Of a stretch of 59,400 nt of DNA, positions 1-8,004 are shown in pieces. The notes below the pieces were generated by a model. That model worked only from the letters and a program-made list of their open reading frames with translations. It was not told the origin of the DNA and made no database searches. This DNA is from an uncultured Collinsella sp. (GTDB lineage: Bacteria; Actinomycetota; Coriobacteriia; Coriobacteriales; Coriobacteriaceae), in contig UROC01000003.1 of assembly GCA_900549345.1 (NCBI GenBank), positions 1 to 59,400 on the forward strand, read 5' to 3'. Position 1 is the stretch's first letter; each line of letters opens with the position of its first letter. Both the position numbers and the translations under genes were made by a program.

Positions 1-58
1 AACGAGTCCCCATACCCTCGTTCGGTCAGACACGCCGCCGCGTTGCTGCTTTGTGCCG

Positions 59-64
59 TATAAT
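59..64 (+). promoter_or_regulatory. Candidate -10 element upstream of hisS
   Basis: A perfect TATAAT lies 43 bases before the hisS ATG. I see no good -35 hexamer at 16-18 bases, so only the -10 is supported. Confidence 0.4.
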
Positions 65-106
65 GTCCACTACCTATGACGCGATACAAAAGAAAGGTGT
101 TTGCCC

Positions 107-1420
107 ATGCAGGCACAGAAGGCGGAGGGAACCCGCGACCTTATCGGCGCCGAGATGCGCGCCTGGCAAAAGATGCAGCAGATTGCGGCCGGCGTGTTCG
201 AGCCGTTTGGTTTTAAGCCCATCGAGACGCCCGCCATCGAGCAGGTGGACGTGTTTGTCCACGGCATCGGCCAGTCGACCGACGTCGTGCGCAAGGAGAT
301 GTTCCGCGTCTTTAGCGGCGCCAACCTGGAGCGCGTCTTTGCTGAGGGCACCGATAGCAAGCTCAAGCCCAAGCAGCGCCTGGCGCTTCGTCCCGAGGGC
401 ACGGCCGGTGTGGTGCGCGCCGTCGTGGAGAACAACCTGGTGCCCCAGGGCTCCACGCCGTTTAAGGCGTACTACGCCGAGGCCATGTTCCGTGGCGAGC
501 GTCCCCAGAAGGGTCGCCTGCGCCAGTTCCACCAGGTGGGCATCGAGTGGCTCGGCGCTCCCGATCCGGCAGCAGACGCCGAGTGCATCATCATGCTCAT
601 GGAGTTCTACAAGCGCCTTGGTTTCGATCTTTCCAAGCTCCGTCTGCTCATTAACTCGATGGGCGATGCCCAATGCCGTCCGGCCTATCGCGAGCAGGTC
701 AAGCAGTTTATCCTCGATCACGCCGACGAGATGTGCGACGAGTGCCGCGAGCGCGCCGAGCTCAATCCGCTGCGTGCCTTCGACTGCAAGAACGACCACT
801 GCCGCGAGATCATGGCCGACGCACCGCTGATGGGCGACAACTTGTGCGATGAGTGCCGCGAGCACTACGAGCAGGTCAAGCGCTATTTGGATGCGGCGGG
901 TATCGAGTATGTCGAGGATCCCACCTTGGTGCGTGGCTTGGACTACTACACCCGTACCGTCTTTGAGGTCGAGGCTCCCGGCGCCGGCGTCGGTTCCATC
1001 GGTGGCGGCGGTCGCTATGACGGCTTGGTCGAGCTCGAGGGTGGCAAGCCCACGGCAGGCGTCGGCTTTGCCGTCGGTTTTGAGCGTGCGCTGCTGGCCC
1101 TGCAGGCCTTTGGCAGCGACCTGGGTGCCGAGGAGGCCCCGTGCGCCTACGTCGCCAATGCCGGCAAGGAGCTGCGCCAGAACGTCTTTGCCATCACGCA
1201 GGAGCTTCGTGCCGCTGGCATCGTGACCGAGGCCGACTACCAGGGTCGTTCGCTCAAAGCTCAGTTTAAGCAGGCCGACAAGGTGGGCGCCAAGCTCATC
1301 CTGGTCCTGGGTGGCGACGAGCTTGCCGCCGGCAAGGTCAAGGTACGTGACATGCAGAGCCATGACGAGGTTCTCGTCGATCTGGCCAACGTGGTCGAGG
1401 CGGTTCGCGAGCGCCTGTAG
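107..1420 (+). CDS. hisS: Histidine--tRNA ligase (HisRS)
   Basis: Cytoplasmic class II aminoacyl-tRNA synthetase that charges tRNA-His with histidine using ATP. The 437-residue protein has the usual bacterial HisRS length. It opens with KAEGTRDL, the family's N-terminal signature near motif 1. It carries LRPEGTAGVVRA (motif 2 region, about residues 95-106), the histidine-binding VRGLDYYTRTVFE (about 271-283) and GGGGRYDGL, then the C-terminal anticodon-binding domain. I start at ATG 107 rather than the in-frame TTG 101 because the purine-rich AAAGG at 93-97 is correctly spaced for the ATG. The gene stands alone: a hairpin terminator follows and ppc has its own promoter. Confidence 0.95.
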   Translation: MQAQKAEGTRDLIGAEMRAWQKMQQIAAGVFEPFGFKPIETPAIEQVDVFVHGIGQSTDVVRKEMFRVFSGANLERVFAEGTDSKLKPKQRLALRPEGTAGVVRAVVENNLVPQGSTPFKAYYAEAMFRGERPQKGRLRQFHQVGIEWLGAPDPAADAECIIMLMEFYKRLGFDLSKLRLLINSMGDAQCRPAYREQVKQFILDHADEMCDECRERAELNPLRAFDCKNDHCREIMADAPLMGDNLCDECREHYEQVKRYLDAAGIEYVEDPTLVRGLDYYTRTVFEVEAPGAGVGSIGGGGRYDGLVELEGGKPTAGVGFAVGFERALLALQAFGSDLGAEEAPCAYVANAGKELRQNVFAITQELRAAGIVTEADYQGRSLKAQFKQADKVGAKLILVLGGDELAAGKVKVRDMQSHDEVLVDLANVVEAVRERL

Positions 1421-1477
1421 CGCATCTTTTTGAGCTGCGGACCCGCTTGAGTGTCCCGTCCATTGCGAGCGATTGTT

Positions 1478-1515
1478 ACGGGGGTGTTTCGCATTTATGC
1501 GGAATGCCCCCGTTT
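1478..1515 (+). terminator. Rho-independent terminator after hisS
   Basis: A 16-bp stem with G-U wobbles (arms 1478-1493 and 1498-1513) and a 4-base loop, followed by a short T-rich stretch. Confidence 0.65.
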
Positions 1516-1603
1516 GTGTATGCCGTCCACCGAGAAATACGACCATTTAGAGCAAAAACCCTTGCAATGCAGAAAATACTTTTGTGTGGTAAAGCGCAAT
1601 CAG

Positions 1604-1633
1604 TGTCGAAAGTATTTCGCAAGCGCCTATAAT
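1604..1633 (+). promoter_or_regulatory. Promoter of ppc
   Basis: A perfect TATAAT at 1628-1633 lies 45 bases before the GTG start of ppc. The -35 (TGTCGA at 1604-1609, 18-base spacing) is weak, so the -10 carries the call. Confidence 0.55.
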
Positions 1634-1677
1634 GAATACCGCATGTTACGTGCATAGAAGGAGGAATGGGAGGAAAC

Positions 1678-4491
1678 GTGGCTGAGAACCTAAGCAACCA
1701 GTCTGTACCCGAAGCCGCGGCGCGCGTCGCTGCCGTGGTCAACCGCCTCGTTAACCGAATCGGCTCGAATGCCGAGTCCAGGGAGCGTCTCGCCGAGATC
1801 GAGATCCCCGAGGAGCTGCGCGACAATCTGGCGCTGTTCCTGCGCCTGGAGCGTCGTGTGCTTAGCGAGTATGATCCTGAGATCGCGGACCTGTTCGACA
1901 AGATCCTGTCGGCCGAGATTGTGGCCAATGCCGGCAACCCCGGTACCCGCGCTGCCGACGAGGCCGTCGACGAGCAGGGCGTGCCCACCGCCGACGAGCC
2001 CACCGCCGTGGCATTCCGTGAGGTCGTCGATCTGATCGACAGTCTGCCGCTCGATAAGCAGCAGGTCATCGTTCGCGCCTTTACGAGCTTCTTCCACTTG
2101 GCAAACCTGTCGGAGGAGAACTACCGTGTGGCGCAGCTGCGCGAGCGCGAGGCCGGCGCATCGACCGATACCGAGGTCGATCCCGCCAACGAGCTCACCG
2201 TCGCCTATCACCAGTTGGTAAACGAGATGGGTGTCGAGGGCGCCAACGAGCTGCTCGGCAAGCTCGAGTTCCACCCTGTCTTTACCGCACATCCCACCGA
2301 GGCCCGTCGCAAGGCCGTCGAGGGCAAGATTCGCCGTATCTCCAACCTGCTGGAGGAGCGTCCGCGTCTGGGCGGCTCCGACCTGGTGGAGAACGAGCGC
2401 CATATGCTGCAGGAGATCGACGCCCTGGTGCGTACGAGCCCCATCGCGCTCAAGAAGCCCACGCCGGTCGAGGAAGCCGATACCATCATCGACATCTTCG
2501 ATAACACGCTGTTCGACGTCATCCCCGTCATCTATCGTCGCTTTGACGACTGGGTGCTGGGCGACAAGGCCGGTACCGTGCCGCCGCTGTGCCCGGCGTT
2601 CTTCCATCCCGGCAGCTGGATCGGTTCCGACCGCGACGGTAACCCCAACGTCACCGCCAAGGTGAGCCGTGAGGTCGCCGCCAAGTACTTCACCCACATG
2701 GTGCTCAAGCTCGAGGACAAGTGCCGCCGCATCGGCCGTAACCTCACGCTCGAGGCCACTTACAGCAAGCCGTCTGCCGAGCTCATCAACCTGTGGAACC
2801 ATCAGGTCGAGATGAGCCCTCGGTACACGGCCCGCGCCGAGCTGATCTCCGAGCACGAGCCGCATCGCGCCGTCATGCTCGTCATGGCCGACCGTCTGAA
2901 CGCCACCGTGCGCCGTATTACCGACACTATGTACCACAGCGCCGATGAGTTCCTGGAGGATCTGCGCGTCGTCCAGCGCTCGCTGGCTGCCTGCGGTGCC
3001 GTCCGTGCCGCCTACGGCCCGGTCCAGACCATCATCTGGCAGGTCGAGTCCTTCGGCTTCCATATGGTCGAGATGGAGTTCCGTCAGCACTCCGTGGTAC
3101 ATGCCCGCGCCCTCAAGGATATCCACGAGAACGGTATCCATGGCGACCTGCAGCCCATGACGCGCGAGGTCATCGACACCTTCCGCGCTATCGGCTCCAT
3201 CCAAAAGCGTTACGGCAAGAAGATGGCGCACCGCTACATCATCTCGTTCACCAAGAGTGCCCAGCATGTGGCCGACGTCTTCGAGCTTGCCCACCTGTCC
3301 TTTGCACACGAGGAGGATGTCCCCGAGCTCGACGTGATCCCGCTGTTTGAGCAGCTCGAGGACCTCGAGGGCTGCGTCGACGTGCTCGACCAGATGCTTA
3401 CGCTGCCCGTGGTGCAAAAGCGCCTTGCCCAGACCAACCGCCGCATGGAGGTCATGCTGGGCTATTCCGACTCCTCCAAGGACGCCGGTCCTACCACGGC
3501 CATGCTCGCGCTGCACTCCGCGCAGGAGCGCATCGCCAAGTGGGCCGAGAAGAACGATATCGACCTGGTGCTCATGCACGGTCGCGGCGGTGCCGTGGGC
3601 CGTGGCGGCGGCCCGGCCAACAAGGCCGTGCTGGCGCAGCCCAAGGGTTCGGTCAACTGCTTCTTTAAGCTCACCGAGCAGGGCGAAGTCATCTTTGCCC
3701 GTTACGGCAACCGCACGCTGGCTCAGCGCCATGTTGAGTCCGTTGCCGCCGCAACGCTTTTGCAGTCGGCCCCGAGCGTCGAGAAGACCAACACCGAGAC
3801 CACGCAGAAGTTCTGGGATATGGCGGAGAAGCTCAACGCAGTAAGCCATGAGCGCTATCTGGACCTGCTGAACACCGAGGACTTCACGCCGTGGTTCTCG
3901 ACCGTGACGCCGCTGACCGAGGTCGGTCTGCTGCCGATTGGCTCGCGTCCCGCCAAGCGCGGCCTGGGTGCCAAGTCGCTCGACGACCTGCGTACCATTC
4001 CGTGGATCTTCAGCTGGAGCCAGGCGCGCATTAACCTGGCCGCTTGGTACGGCCTGGGCACCGCTTGCGAGCAGCTGGGCGATCTGGACCAGCTTAAGGC
4101 TGCCTACCAGGAGTGGCCGTTCTTCCGCACGTTCATCGACAACATCGAGATGTCGATCGCTAAGACCGATCAGCGCATCGCCAAGATGTATCTGCACCTG
4201 GGCGATCGCCAGGATCTGTCCAAGAAGGTCTTCACCGAGATGCAGCTCACCCGTAAGTGGGTCCTTGCCATCGTCGGTGACGAGTGGCCGCTGCAGCGCC
4301 GCCGCGTGCTCGGCTGCGCCGTTCGCGTGCGCAACCCCTACGTCGACGCCCTGTCCATCGCCCAGGTCCGCGCCCTTCGCGAGGTACGTATGAACCAGGA
4401 CGAGATGGCGGAGGAGAAGAAGGCCGAGTACATGAGCCTGATTCTTTCGACTGTGACCGGCGTCTCGGCAGGTTTGCAGAACACGGGGTAA
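1678..4491 (+). CDS. ppc: Phosphoenolpyruvate carboxylase
   Basis: Anaplerotic enzyme that adds bicarbonate to phosphoenolpyruvate to give oxaloacetate. The 937-residue protein shows the family signatures in order: FTAHPTEARRK with the catalytic His (about residues 201-211), GYSDSSKDAG (about 595-604), the glycine-rich HGRGGAVGRGGGP loop (about 635-647), and a C-terminal QNTG that matches the conserved NTG terminus. Two starts compete. ATG 1666 is only one base after AAGGAGG (1658-1664). GTG 1678 is preceded by GGGAGG (1668-1673) at usable spacing, so I chose GTG. The gene is monocistronic, followed by a repeat-rich region rather than a plain terminator. Confidence 0.95.
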   Translation: MAENLSNQSVPEAAARVAAVVNRLVNRIGSNAESRERLAEIEIPEELRDNLALFLRLERRVLSEYDPEIADLFDKILSAEIVANAGNPGTRAADEAVDEQGVPTADEPTAVAFREVVDLIDSLPLDKQQVIVRAFTSFFHLANLSEENYRVAQLREREAGASTDTEVDPANELTVAYHQLVNEMGVEGANELLGKLEFHPVFTAHPTEARRKAVEGKIRRISNLLEERPRLGGSDLVENERHMLQEIDALVRTSPIALKKPTPVEEADTIIDIFDNTLFDVIPVIYRRFDDWVLGDKAGTVPPLCPAFFHPGSWIGSDRDGNPNVTAKVSREVAAKYFTHMVLKLEDKCRRIGRNLTLEATYSKPSAELINLWNHQVEMSPRYTARAELISEHEPHRAVMLVMADRLNATVRRITDTMYHSADEFLEDLRVVQRSLAACGAVRAAYGPVQTIIWQVESFGFHMVEMEFRQHSVVHARALKDIHENGIHGDLQPMTREVIDTFRAIGSIQKRYGKKMAHRYIISFTKSAQHVADVFELAHLSFAHEEDVPELDVIPLFEQLEDLEGCVDVLDQMLTLPVVQKRLAQTNRRMEVMLGYSDSSKDAGPTTAMLALHSAQERIAKWAEKNDIDLVLMHGRGGAVGRGGGPANKAVLAQPKGSVNCFFKLTEQGEVIFARYGNRTLAQRHVESVAAATLLQSAPSVEKTNTETTQKFWDMAEKLNAVSHERYLDLLNTEDFTPWFSTVTPLTEVGLLPIGSRPAKRGLGAKSLDDLRTIPWIFSWSQARINLAAWYGLGTACEQLGDLDQLKAAYQEWPFFRTFIDNIEMSIAKTDQRIAKMYLHLGDRQDLSKKVFTEMQLTRKWVLAIVGDEWPLQRRRVLGCAVRVRNPYVDALSIAQVRALREVRMNQDEMAEEKKAEYMSLILSTVTGVSAGLQNTG

Positions 4492-4514
4492 TCGATAGCC
4501 CTGTGGCTCTCACC

Positions 4515-4641
4515 GGGACCCGACGGGTTTCCCTCTGAATGCGTCCTCGCACTTGAAGCCCCCTTATCCTGCTCCTTCGGAGCTGCGGATAAGGGGGCTT
4601 CGTGCTGCGGAATGCATTCAGAGGGAAACCCGTCGGGCCCC
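4515..4641. repeat. Nested palindromic repeat, family A copy 1
   Basis: Two concentric inverted repeats. Outer arms of 28 bases (4515-4542 and 4614-4641) pair with one wobble. Inner arms of 15 bases (4555-4569 and 4587-4601) pair perfectly. Between them sit GCGTCCTCG-AC on the left and TGCGGAATGC on the right. Both of those modules recur at the same places in the copy at 7182-7308, although the outer-arm sequence is different there. It follows ppc directly and could end transcription in both directions. Confidence 0.8.
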
Positions 4642-4920
4642 TTCGTCCTCGGTCTTCTGGGATTAAAGCTGATGAAAATAAAGTGCGCTTCGCGCCCAAT
4701 GTGGAGTGCGGCGAGGGCTTCTTGCGTCCTGCGGAGTGCGCCGGAAAGTAGGCATACGGCGGGCCCCTTTGTCCTCGGTCTTCAGGGATTAAAGCTGAGG
4801 AAAAGATGGTGCGCTCCGCGCGCTTTGATGGGGACTTCGTGCGGAATGCATTCAGAGGGAAACCCATCGGGTCCCTTCGTCCTCGGTCTTCTGGGATTGG
4901 GGCTGAAGAGAATTAGGCGC
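4606..4920. repeat. Three degenerate direct repeats of about 70-80 bp
   Basis: Units begin near 4606, 4756 and 4840. Each contains a CCCTT(C/T)GTCCTCGGTCTTC core followed by GGGATT and a G-rich/A-rich tail ending in a GCGC-rich hairpin. Units 1 and 3 also share GGAATGCATTCAGAGGGAAA, which is the outer right arm of the nested palindrome at 4515-4641. Bases 4711-4766 instead resemble the right half of the family A copy at 7254-7308. The segment holds no convincing gene; reading frames across it only translate the repeats. Confidence 0.7.
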
Positions 4921-4940
4921 GCTTCTCGCCTTACGACTGT

Positions 4941-4981
4941 AGCGGCCGCGGTCCCCTTTGGGGTCGCGGCCGCTCTGTTTT
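4941..4981 (+). terminator. GC-rich hairpin with T-tract upstream of larA
   Basis: AGCGGCCGCG at 4941-4950 pairs with CGCGGCCGCT at 4966-4975 (one offset base next to the CCCC/GGGG inner stem), followed by CTGTTTT. It probably closes the repeat region and insulates larA. Confidence 0.6.
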
Positions 4982-5098
4982 GGGTCAAATATGAACGTTC
5001 TGTTAACGAGTGGGCAAACGGTAGCTTTTTTCGGTGAGCGGCGTATTCTCTCAACGGTTTATCTAGTGTGTCAGTTGAAAGGAAGAGGGCGCTCGTCA

Positions 5099-6376
5099 TT
5101 GTTTGAATGTGAACTGCCGTTTGACCACAAGACGTTGCATCTGGAACTCGAGGATAAGAACTTCGCGGGTGTGATGGAAGGTCATCAAAACGAGTTTAAG
5201 ACCACGAAATCGCAGGAAGAGCTGGTGGAGGAGTCGCTTGCCAACCCTTACGGCTCGCCTTCGCTCGAGGAGCTTTGTGCTGGCAAGAAGGATATTGTCA
5301 TCATTAGCTCAGATCATACGCGTCCCGTTCCCTCGCGTGTGACGATGCCTATTCTGCTGCATCACATCCACTCCGCTGCGCCTGAGGCGCGCGTTCGCAT
5401 TCTGGTTGCTACGGGTATGCATCGTCCGTCGACGCACGAGGAGCTCGTCAACAAGTACGGCGAGGAGATCGTTGCCAACGAAGAAATCGTTATGCACGTC
5501 GCGACTGACGACAGCATGATGAAAAAGATCGGCACCCTGCCTTCTGGTGGCGAGTGCATCATCAACAAGATTGCGGCCGATTGCGATCTGCTGCTTGCCG
5601 AGGGCTTTATTGAGCCGCACTTCTTTGCCGGTTTCTCTGGTAGCCGCAAGTCCGTCCTGCCTGGCATCGCCAGCTACAAGACCATCATGTACAACCACAA
5701 CGGTCAGTTTGTGAATGATTCCCACTCGCGTGCCGGCAACCTGTGCCACAACCACGTGAGTGAGGACATGTTCGCCGCCGCCGAGATGGCTCACCTTGCC
5801 TTTGTGCTCAACGTGGTGCTCAACGGCAAGCACGAGGTCATTGGCTCCTTTGCCGGCGACATCCACAAGGCGCACGAGGCTGGCTGCGAGTTCGTGAAGA
5901 GCCTTGCCGGCGTCGAGCCCGTCGAGTGCGAGATTGCCATCACCACCAATGGTGGCTACCCCCTCGATCAGAACATCTATCAGGCTGTGAAGGGCATGTG
6001 CGCTGCCGAGGCCACGCTTCCCGAGGGCGGTGTGATCATCGACGTCGCCGGTTGTGCCGACGGTCACGGCGGCGAGGGCTTCTATCACAACATTGCCGAC
6101 AACGATCCGGCAGAGTTTGAGCGCGCCTGCATCGATCGTCCTAAGGACGAGACCCTGCCCGATCAGTGGACGAGCCAGATCTTTGCCCGCATCCTGGCGC
6201 ATCACCCTGTGATCATGGTCACCGACCTGTGCGATCACCAGATGCTCAAGGATATGCACATGACGCCGGTCAACACTATCGAGGAAGCGCTCAAGCTCGC
6301 CTTTGAGATGAAGGGTGCCGATGCCAAGGTCGCCGTCATCCCCGATGGCCTGGGTGTTGTTGTCGCACAGCACTAG
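5099..6376 (+). CDS. larA: Lactate racemase-type nickel-pincer enzyme (LarA family)
   Basis: LarA enzymes interconvert D- and L-lactate, or related 2-hydroxyacids, using a nickel-pincer nucleotide bound to a lysine. The 425-residue protein has the family length and signatures: SSDHTRPVPS (about residues 63-72), the GFIEPHFFAGFSG-SRKSVLPGIA block (about residues 170-195) and a later NDSHSRAGN segment. TTG 5099 is the likely start: AAAGGAAGAGG at 5078-5088 sits ten bases upstream and homologs begin about here. Upstream in-frame codons lack a better ribosome site. larD follows after 49 bases on the same strand, and larB-larC lie convergently beyond it, so enzyme, channel and cofactor genes are grouped. 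The true substrate may be another 2-hydroxyacid. Confidence 0.88.
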   Translation: MFECELPFDHKTLHLELEDKNFAGVMEGHQNEFKTTKSQEELVEESLANPYGSPSLEELCAGKKDIVIISSDHTRPVPSRVTMPILLHHIHSAAPEARVRILVATGMHRPSTHEELVNKYGEEIVANEEIVMHVATDDSMMKKIGTLPSGGECIINKIAADCDLLLAEGFIEPHFFAGFSGSRKSVLPGIASYKTIMYNHNGQFVNDSHSRAGNLCHNHVSEDMFAAAEMAHLAFVLNVVLNGKHEVIGSFAGDIHKAHEAGCEFVKSLAGVEPVECEIAITTNGGYPLDQNIYQAVKGMCAAEATLPEGGVIIDVAGCADGHGGEGFYHNIADNDPAEFERACIDRPKDETLPDQWTSQIFARILAHHPVIMVTDLCDHQMLKDMHMTPVNTIEEALKLAFEMKGADAKVAVIPDGLGVVVAQH

Positions 6377-6425
6377 TGCGCGGCTTAAACGAATCGTTTA
6401 TAACCGACAAGAAAGATAAGGTTTT

Positions 6426-7157
6426 ATGCTTACCAAACTCCTCTGCGAATTCGGCGCAACGGCCCTCATGATCGTCTTTGGCGTGGGTGTTCACTGCGAT
6501 ACCGTGCTCAAGGGCACCAAGTATCAGGGCTCCGGGCATATGTTTGCCATCACCACCTGGTCCTTTGGCATCTCGGTCTGCCTGTTTGTTTTTGGTGGCG
6601 CTGTGTGCATGAACCCCGCCATGGTGCTTGCCCAGTGCATCGTCGGCCTGGTGCCGTGGGGCAACTGCATCCCCTTCATGCTTGCCGATATGCTCGGCGG
6701 CTTTGTGGGTGCCGTGATCGCTTGGTTTATGTATGCCGATGAGTTCAAGGCTTCCGAGGACGTCGTCGACCCCATTGCCCAGCGCAACATCTTCTCGACC
6801 AACCCCACCACCGAGGGCACGAACTATGCTCGTAACTTCTTCTGCGAGGCTATCTGCACCTTTGTGTTCATCAGCGCCATCCTTGCTGCCGCTAGCCGCG
6901 CCGGCGAGAACGTTCTGATGCTCGCAATCTGCGTCGGCCTGATCGTTTGGGCCGTTGGCATGGGCATGGGCGGCATCACCGGCTTCGCCATGAACCAGGC
7001 ACGTGACCTTGGTCCTCGCATGGCCTATCAGGTGCTGCCGATTAAGAACAAGGCCGACAACAACTGGAAGTATGGCCTGCTTGTTCCTGGCATCGCGCCG
7101 TTTGTCGGTGCTATTGTGGCCGCGCTGTTTGTGCATGGTTTCTTGGGCATGTTCTAG
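6426..7157 (+). CDS. larD: MIP-family channel, probable lactic acid facilitator (LarD-like)
   Basis: Aquaglyceroporin-family inner-membrane channel; next to larA it most likely moves lactic acid. The 243-residue protein has about six hydrophobic helices and two half-helix motifs. The first is canonical, MNPAMVLAQ (N63-P-A). The second reads GFAMNQARDLGPR, so the usual Asn-Pro-Ala is Asn-Gln-Ala at residues 190-192 while the following Arg-Asp is kept. An AAGG-type ribosome site precedes ATG 6426. It forms an apparent two-gene operon with larA and ends at a family A palindrome. A glycerol or water channel is the alternative. Confidence 0.82.
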   Translation: MLTKLLCEFGATALMIVFGVGVHCDTVLKGTKYQGSGHMFAITTWSFGISVCLFVFGGAVCMNPAMVLAQCIVGLVPWGNCIPFMLADMLGGFVGAVIAWFMYADEFKASEDVVDPIAQRNIFSTNPTTEGTNYARNFFCEAICTFVFISAILAAASRAGENVLMLAICVGLIVWAVGMGMGGITGFAMNQARDLGPRMAYQVLPIKNKADNNWKYGLLVPGIAPFVGAIVAALFVHGFLGMF

Positions 7158-7181
7158 TCGAAGGCAATTGATATAACGTCC

Positions 7182-7308
7182 GGGTCCGGCATAGGTTAAC
7201 TTTCCGCCGCGTCCTCGGACATGTAAGAAGCTCCCGCTGCGCACTTCGTGCGGCGGGAGCTTCTTGCGTCCTGCGGAATGCGGCGGAAAGTTAACCTATG
7301 CCGGACCC
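7182..7308. repeat. Nested palindromic repeat, family A copy 2 (between convergent larD and tetR)
   Basis: Outer arms of 29 bases (7182-7210 and 7280-7308) are perfectly complementary. An inner hairpin spans 7225-7265, with a 13-bp stem, a 2-base bulge and a further 5-bp stem. The modules GCGTCCTCGGAC and CTGCGGAATGC match those at 4541-4552 and 4605-4615, whereas the outer arms share no sequence with that copy. It probably acts as a bidirectional terminator. From 7309 to 7462 I see nothing else. Confidence 0.8.
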
Positions 7309-7462
7309 TGCGGGAATCCAGTTGGATTGGAACAAGCAACCCAACATATATCTGAATTTGGATGGGAGGGGCTTGTTGCTGATAGGGGCGTCGGGCTGTT
7401 GTTGACACTTTGGGATGCGTGGCGCCCTGGGTTGGGGTGATGCTTTGGGATGAGCTTCTTAC

Positions 7463-8002
7463 TTAGCCGAAGAGGGGTTTTATGGCTGAGAGGTAGTCTT
7501 TGGCTACGTCGGCCTTATCTGCTTGGAAGTTGTGCCAGGCCCACCATTGGACCATTCCTACGAAGCTTGAGGCTATGTGGTGTAGTAGGAAGCTTCGGTC
7601 CATGGTGGCGGCGGGGCCGTTTGGGTCGGTGGGGACGGTTTCGGCTGCTCGTGACATGATGGTCTTGCGTAAGCAGTCGGCGAAGACGCGTGAGCCGGCG
7701 CCGGCTACGAGGGCTCGTACGCCCTGGCGGCGTTCCCAGAGGTTGTTGAGGATATGCTCGACCTGCACGAGTGGGTCGTCGAGCGGTGTGCCATCGTCAT
7801 CGAGGGCGTGGGTGCAGATGTCGCTCACGAGCTCGGACAGTAGGTCGTCTTTGCTCTTGAAGAGACCGTAGAATGTCGCGCGGCCTACGTGAGCGCGCGC
7901 GATGATGTCGCCGACGGTGATCTTGCCGTAGTCCTCTTCGCGCAGCAGCTCGGAGAACGCCGCAACGATGGCGGTGCGGCTTTTTGCCTTGCGGGCATCC
8001 AT
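7463..8002 (-). CDS. TetR/AcrR-family transcriptional regulator
   Basis: A 179-residue one-component DNA-binding repressor. The N-terminal helix-turn-helix is clear: AFSELLREEDYGKITVGDII followed by the recognition helix region VGRATFYGLFKSKDDLL (about residues 12-50). The C-terminal all-helical ligand domain is typical in length, with several Trp residues near the end (QWWAWHNF). ATG 8002 is two bases after the larC stop codon and has no strong ribosome site, so translation is probably coupled to larC. Last place in a larB-larC-tetR operon makes it a candidate regulator of the lar genes; the ligand cannot be read from the sequence. Confidence 0.85.
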   Translation of the reverse strand: MDARKAKSRTAIVAAFSELLREEDYGKITVGDIIARAHVGRATFYGLFKSKDDLLSELVSDICTHALDDDGTPLDDPLVQVEHILNNLWERRQGVRALVAGAGSRVFADCLRKTIMSRAAETVPTDPNGPAATMDRSFLLHHIASSFVGMVQWWAWHNFQADKADVAKDYLSAIKPLFG

Positions 8003-8004
8003 GG

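Noticed and set aside
74..1546. A 490-residue minus-strand open frame across hisS
   Set aside because: It mirrors the high-GC codon pattern of hisS, has no family motif, and hisS is certain. Similar long antisense frames over ppc, feoB, aspS, clpC, ligA and the others were rejected for the same reason.
4606..4920. CRISPR array
   Set aside because: The units are few, degenerate, of uneven length and spacing, and no cas gene is present in the window.
4782..5099. Open frames through the ppc-larA interval
   Set aside because: They translate the degenerate repeats and terminator hairpin and have no ribosome sites.
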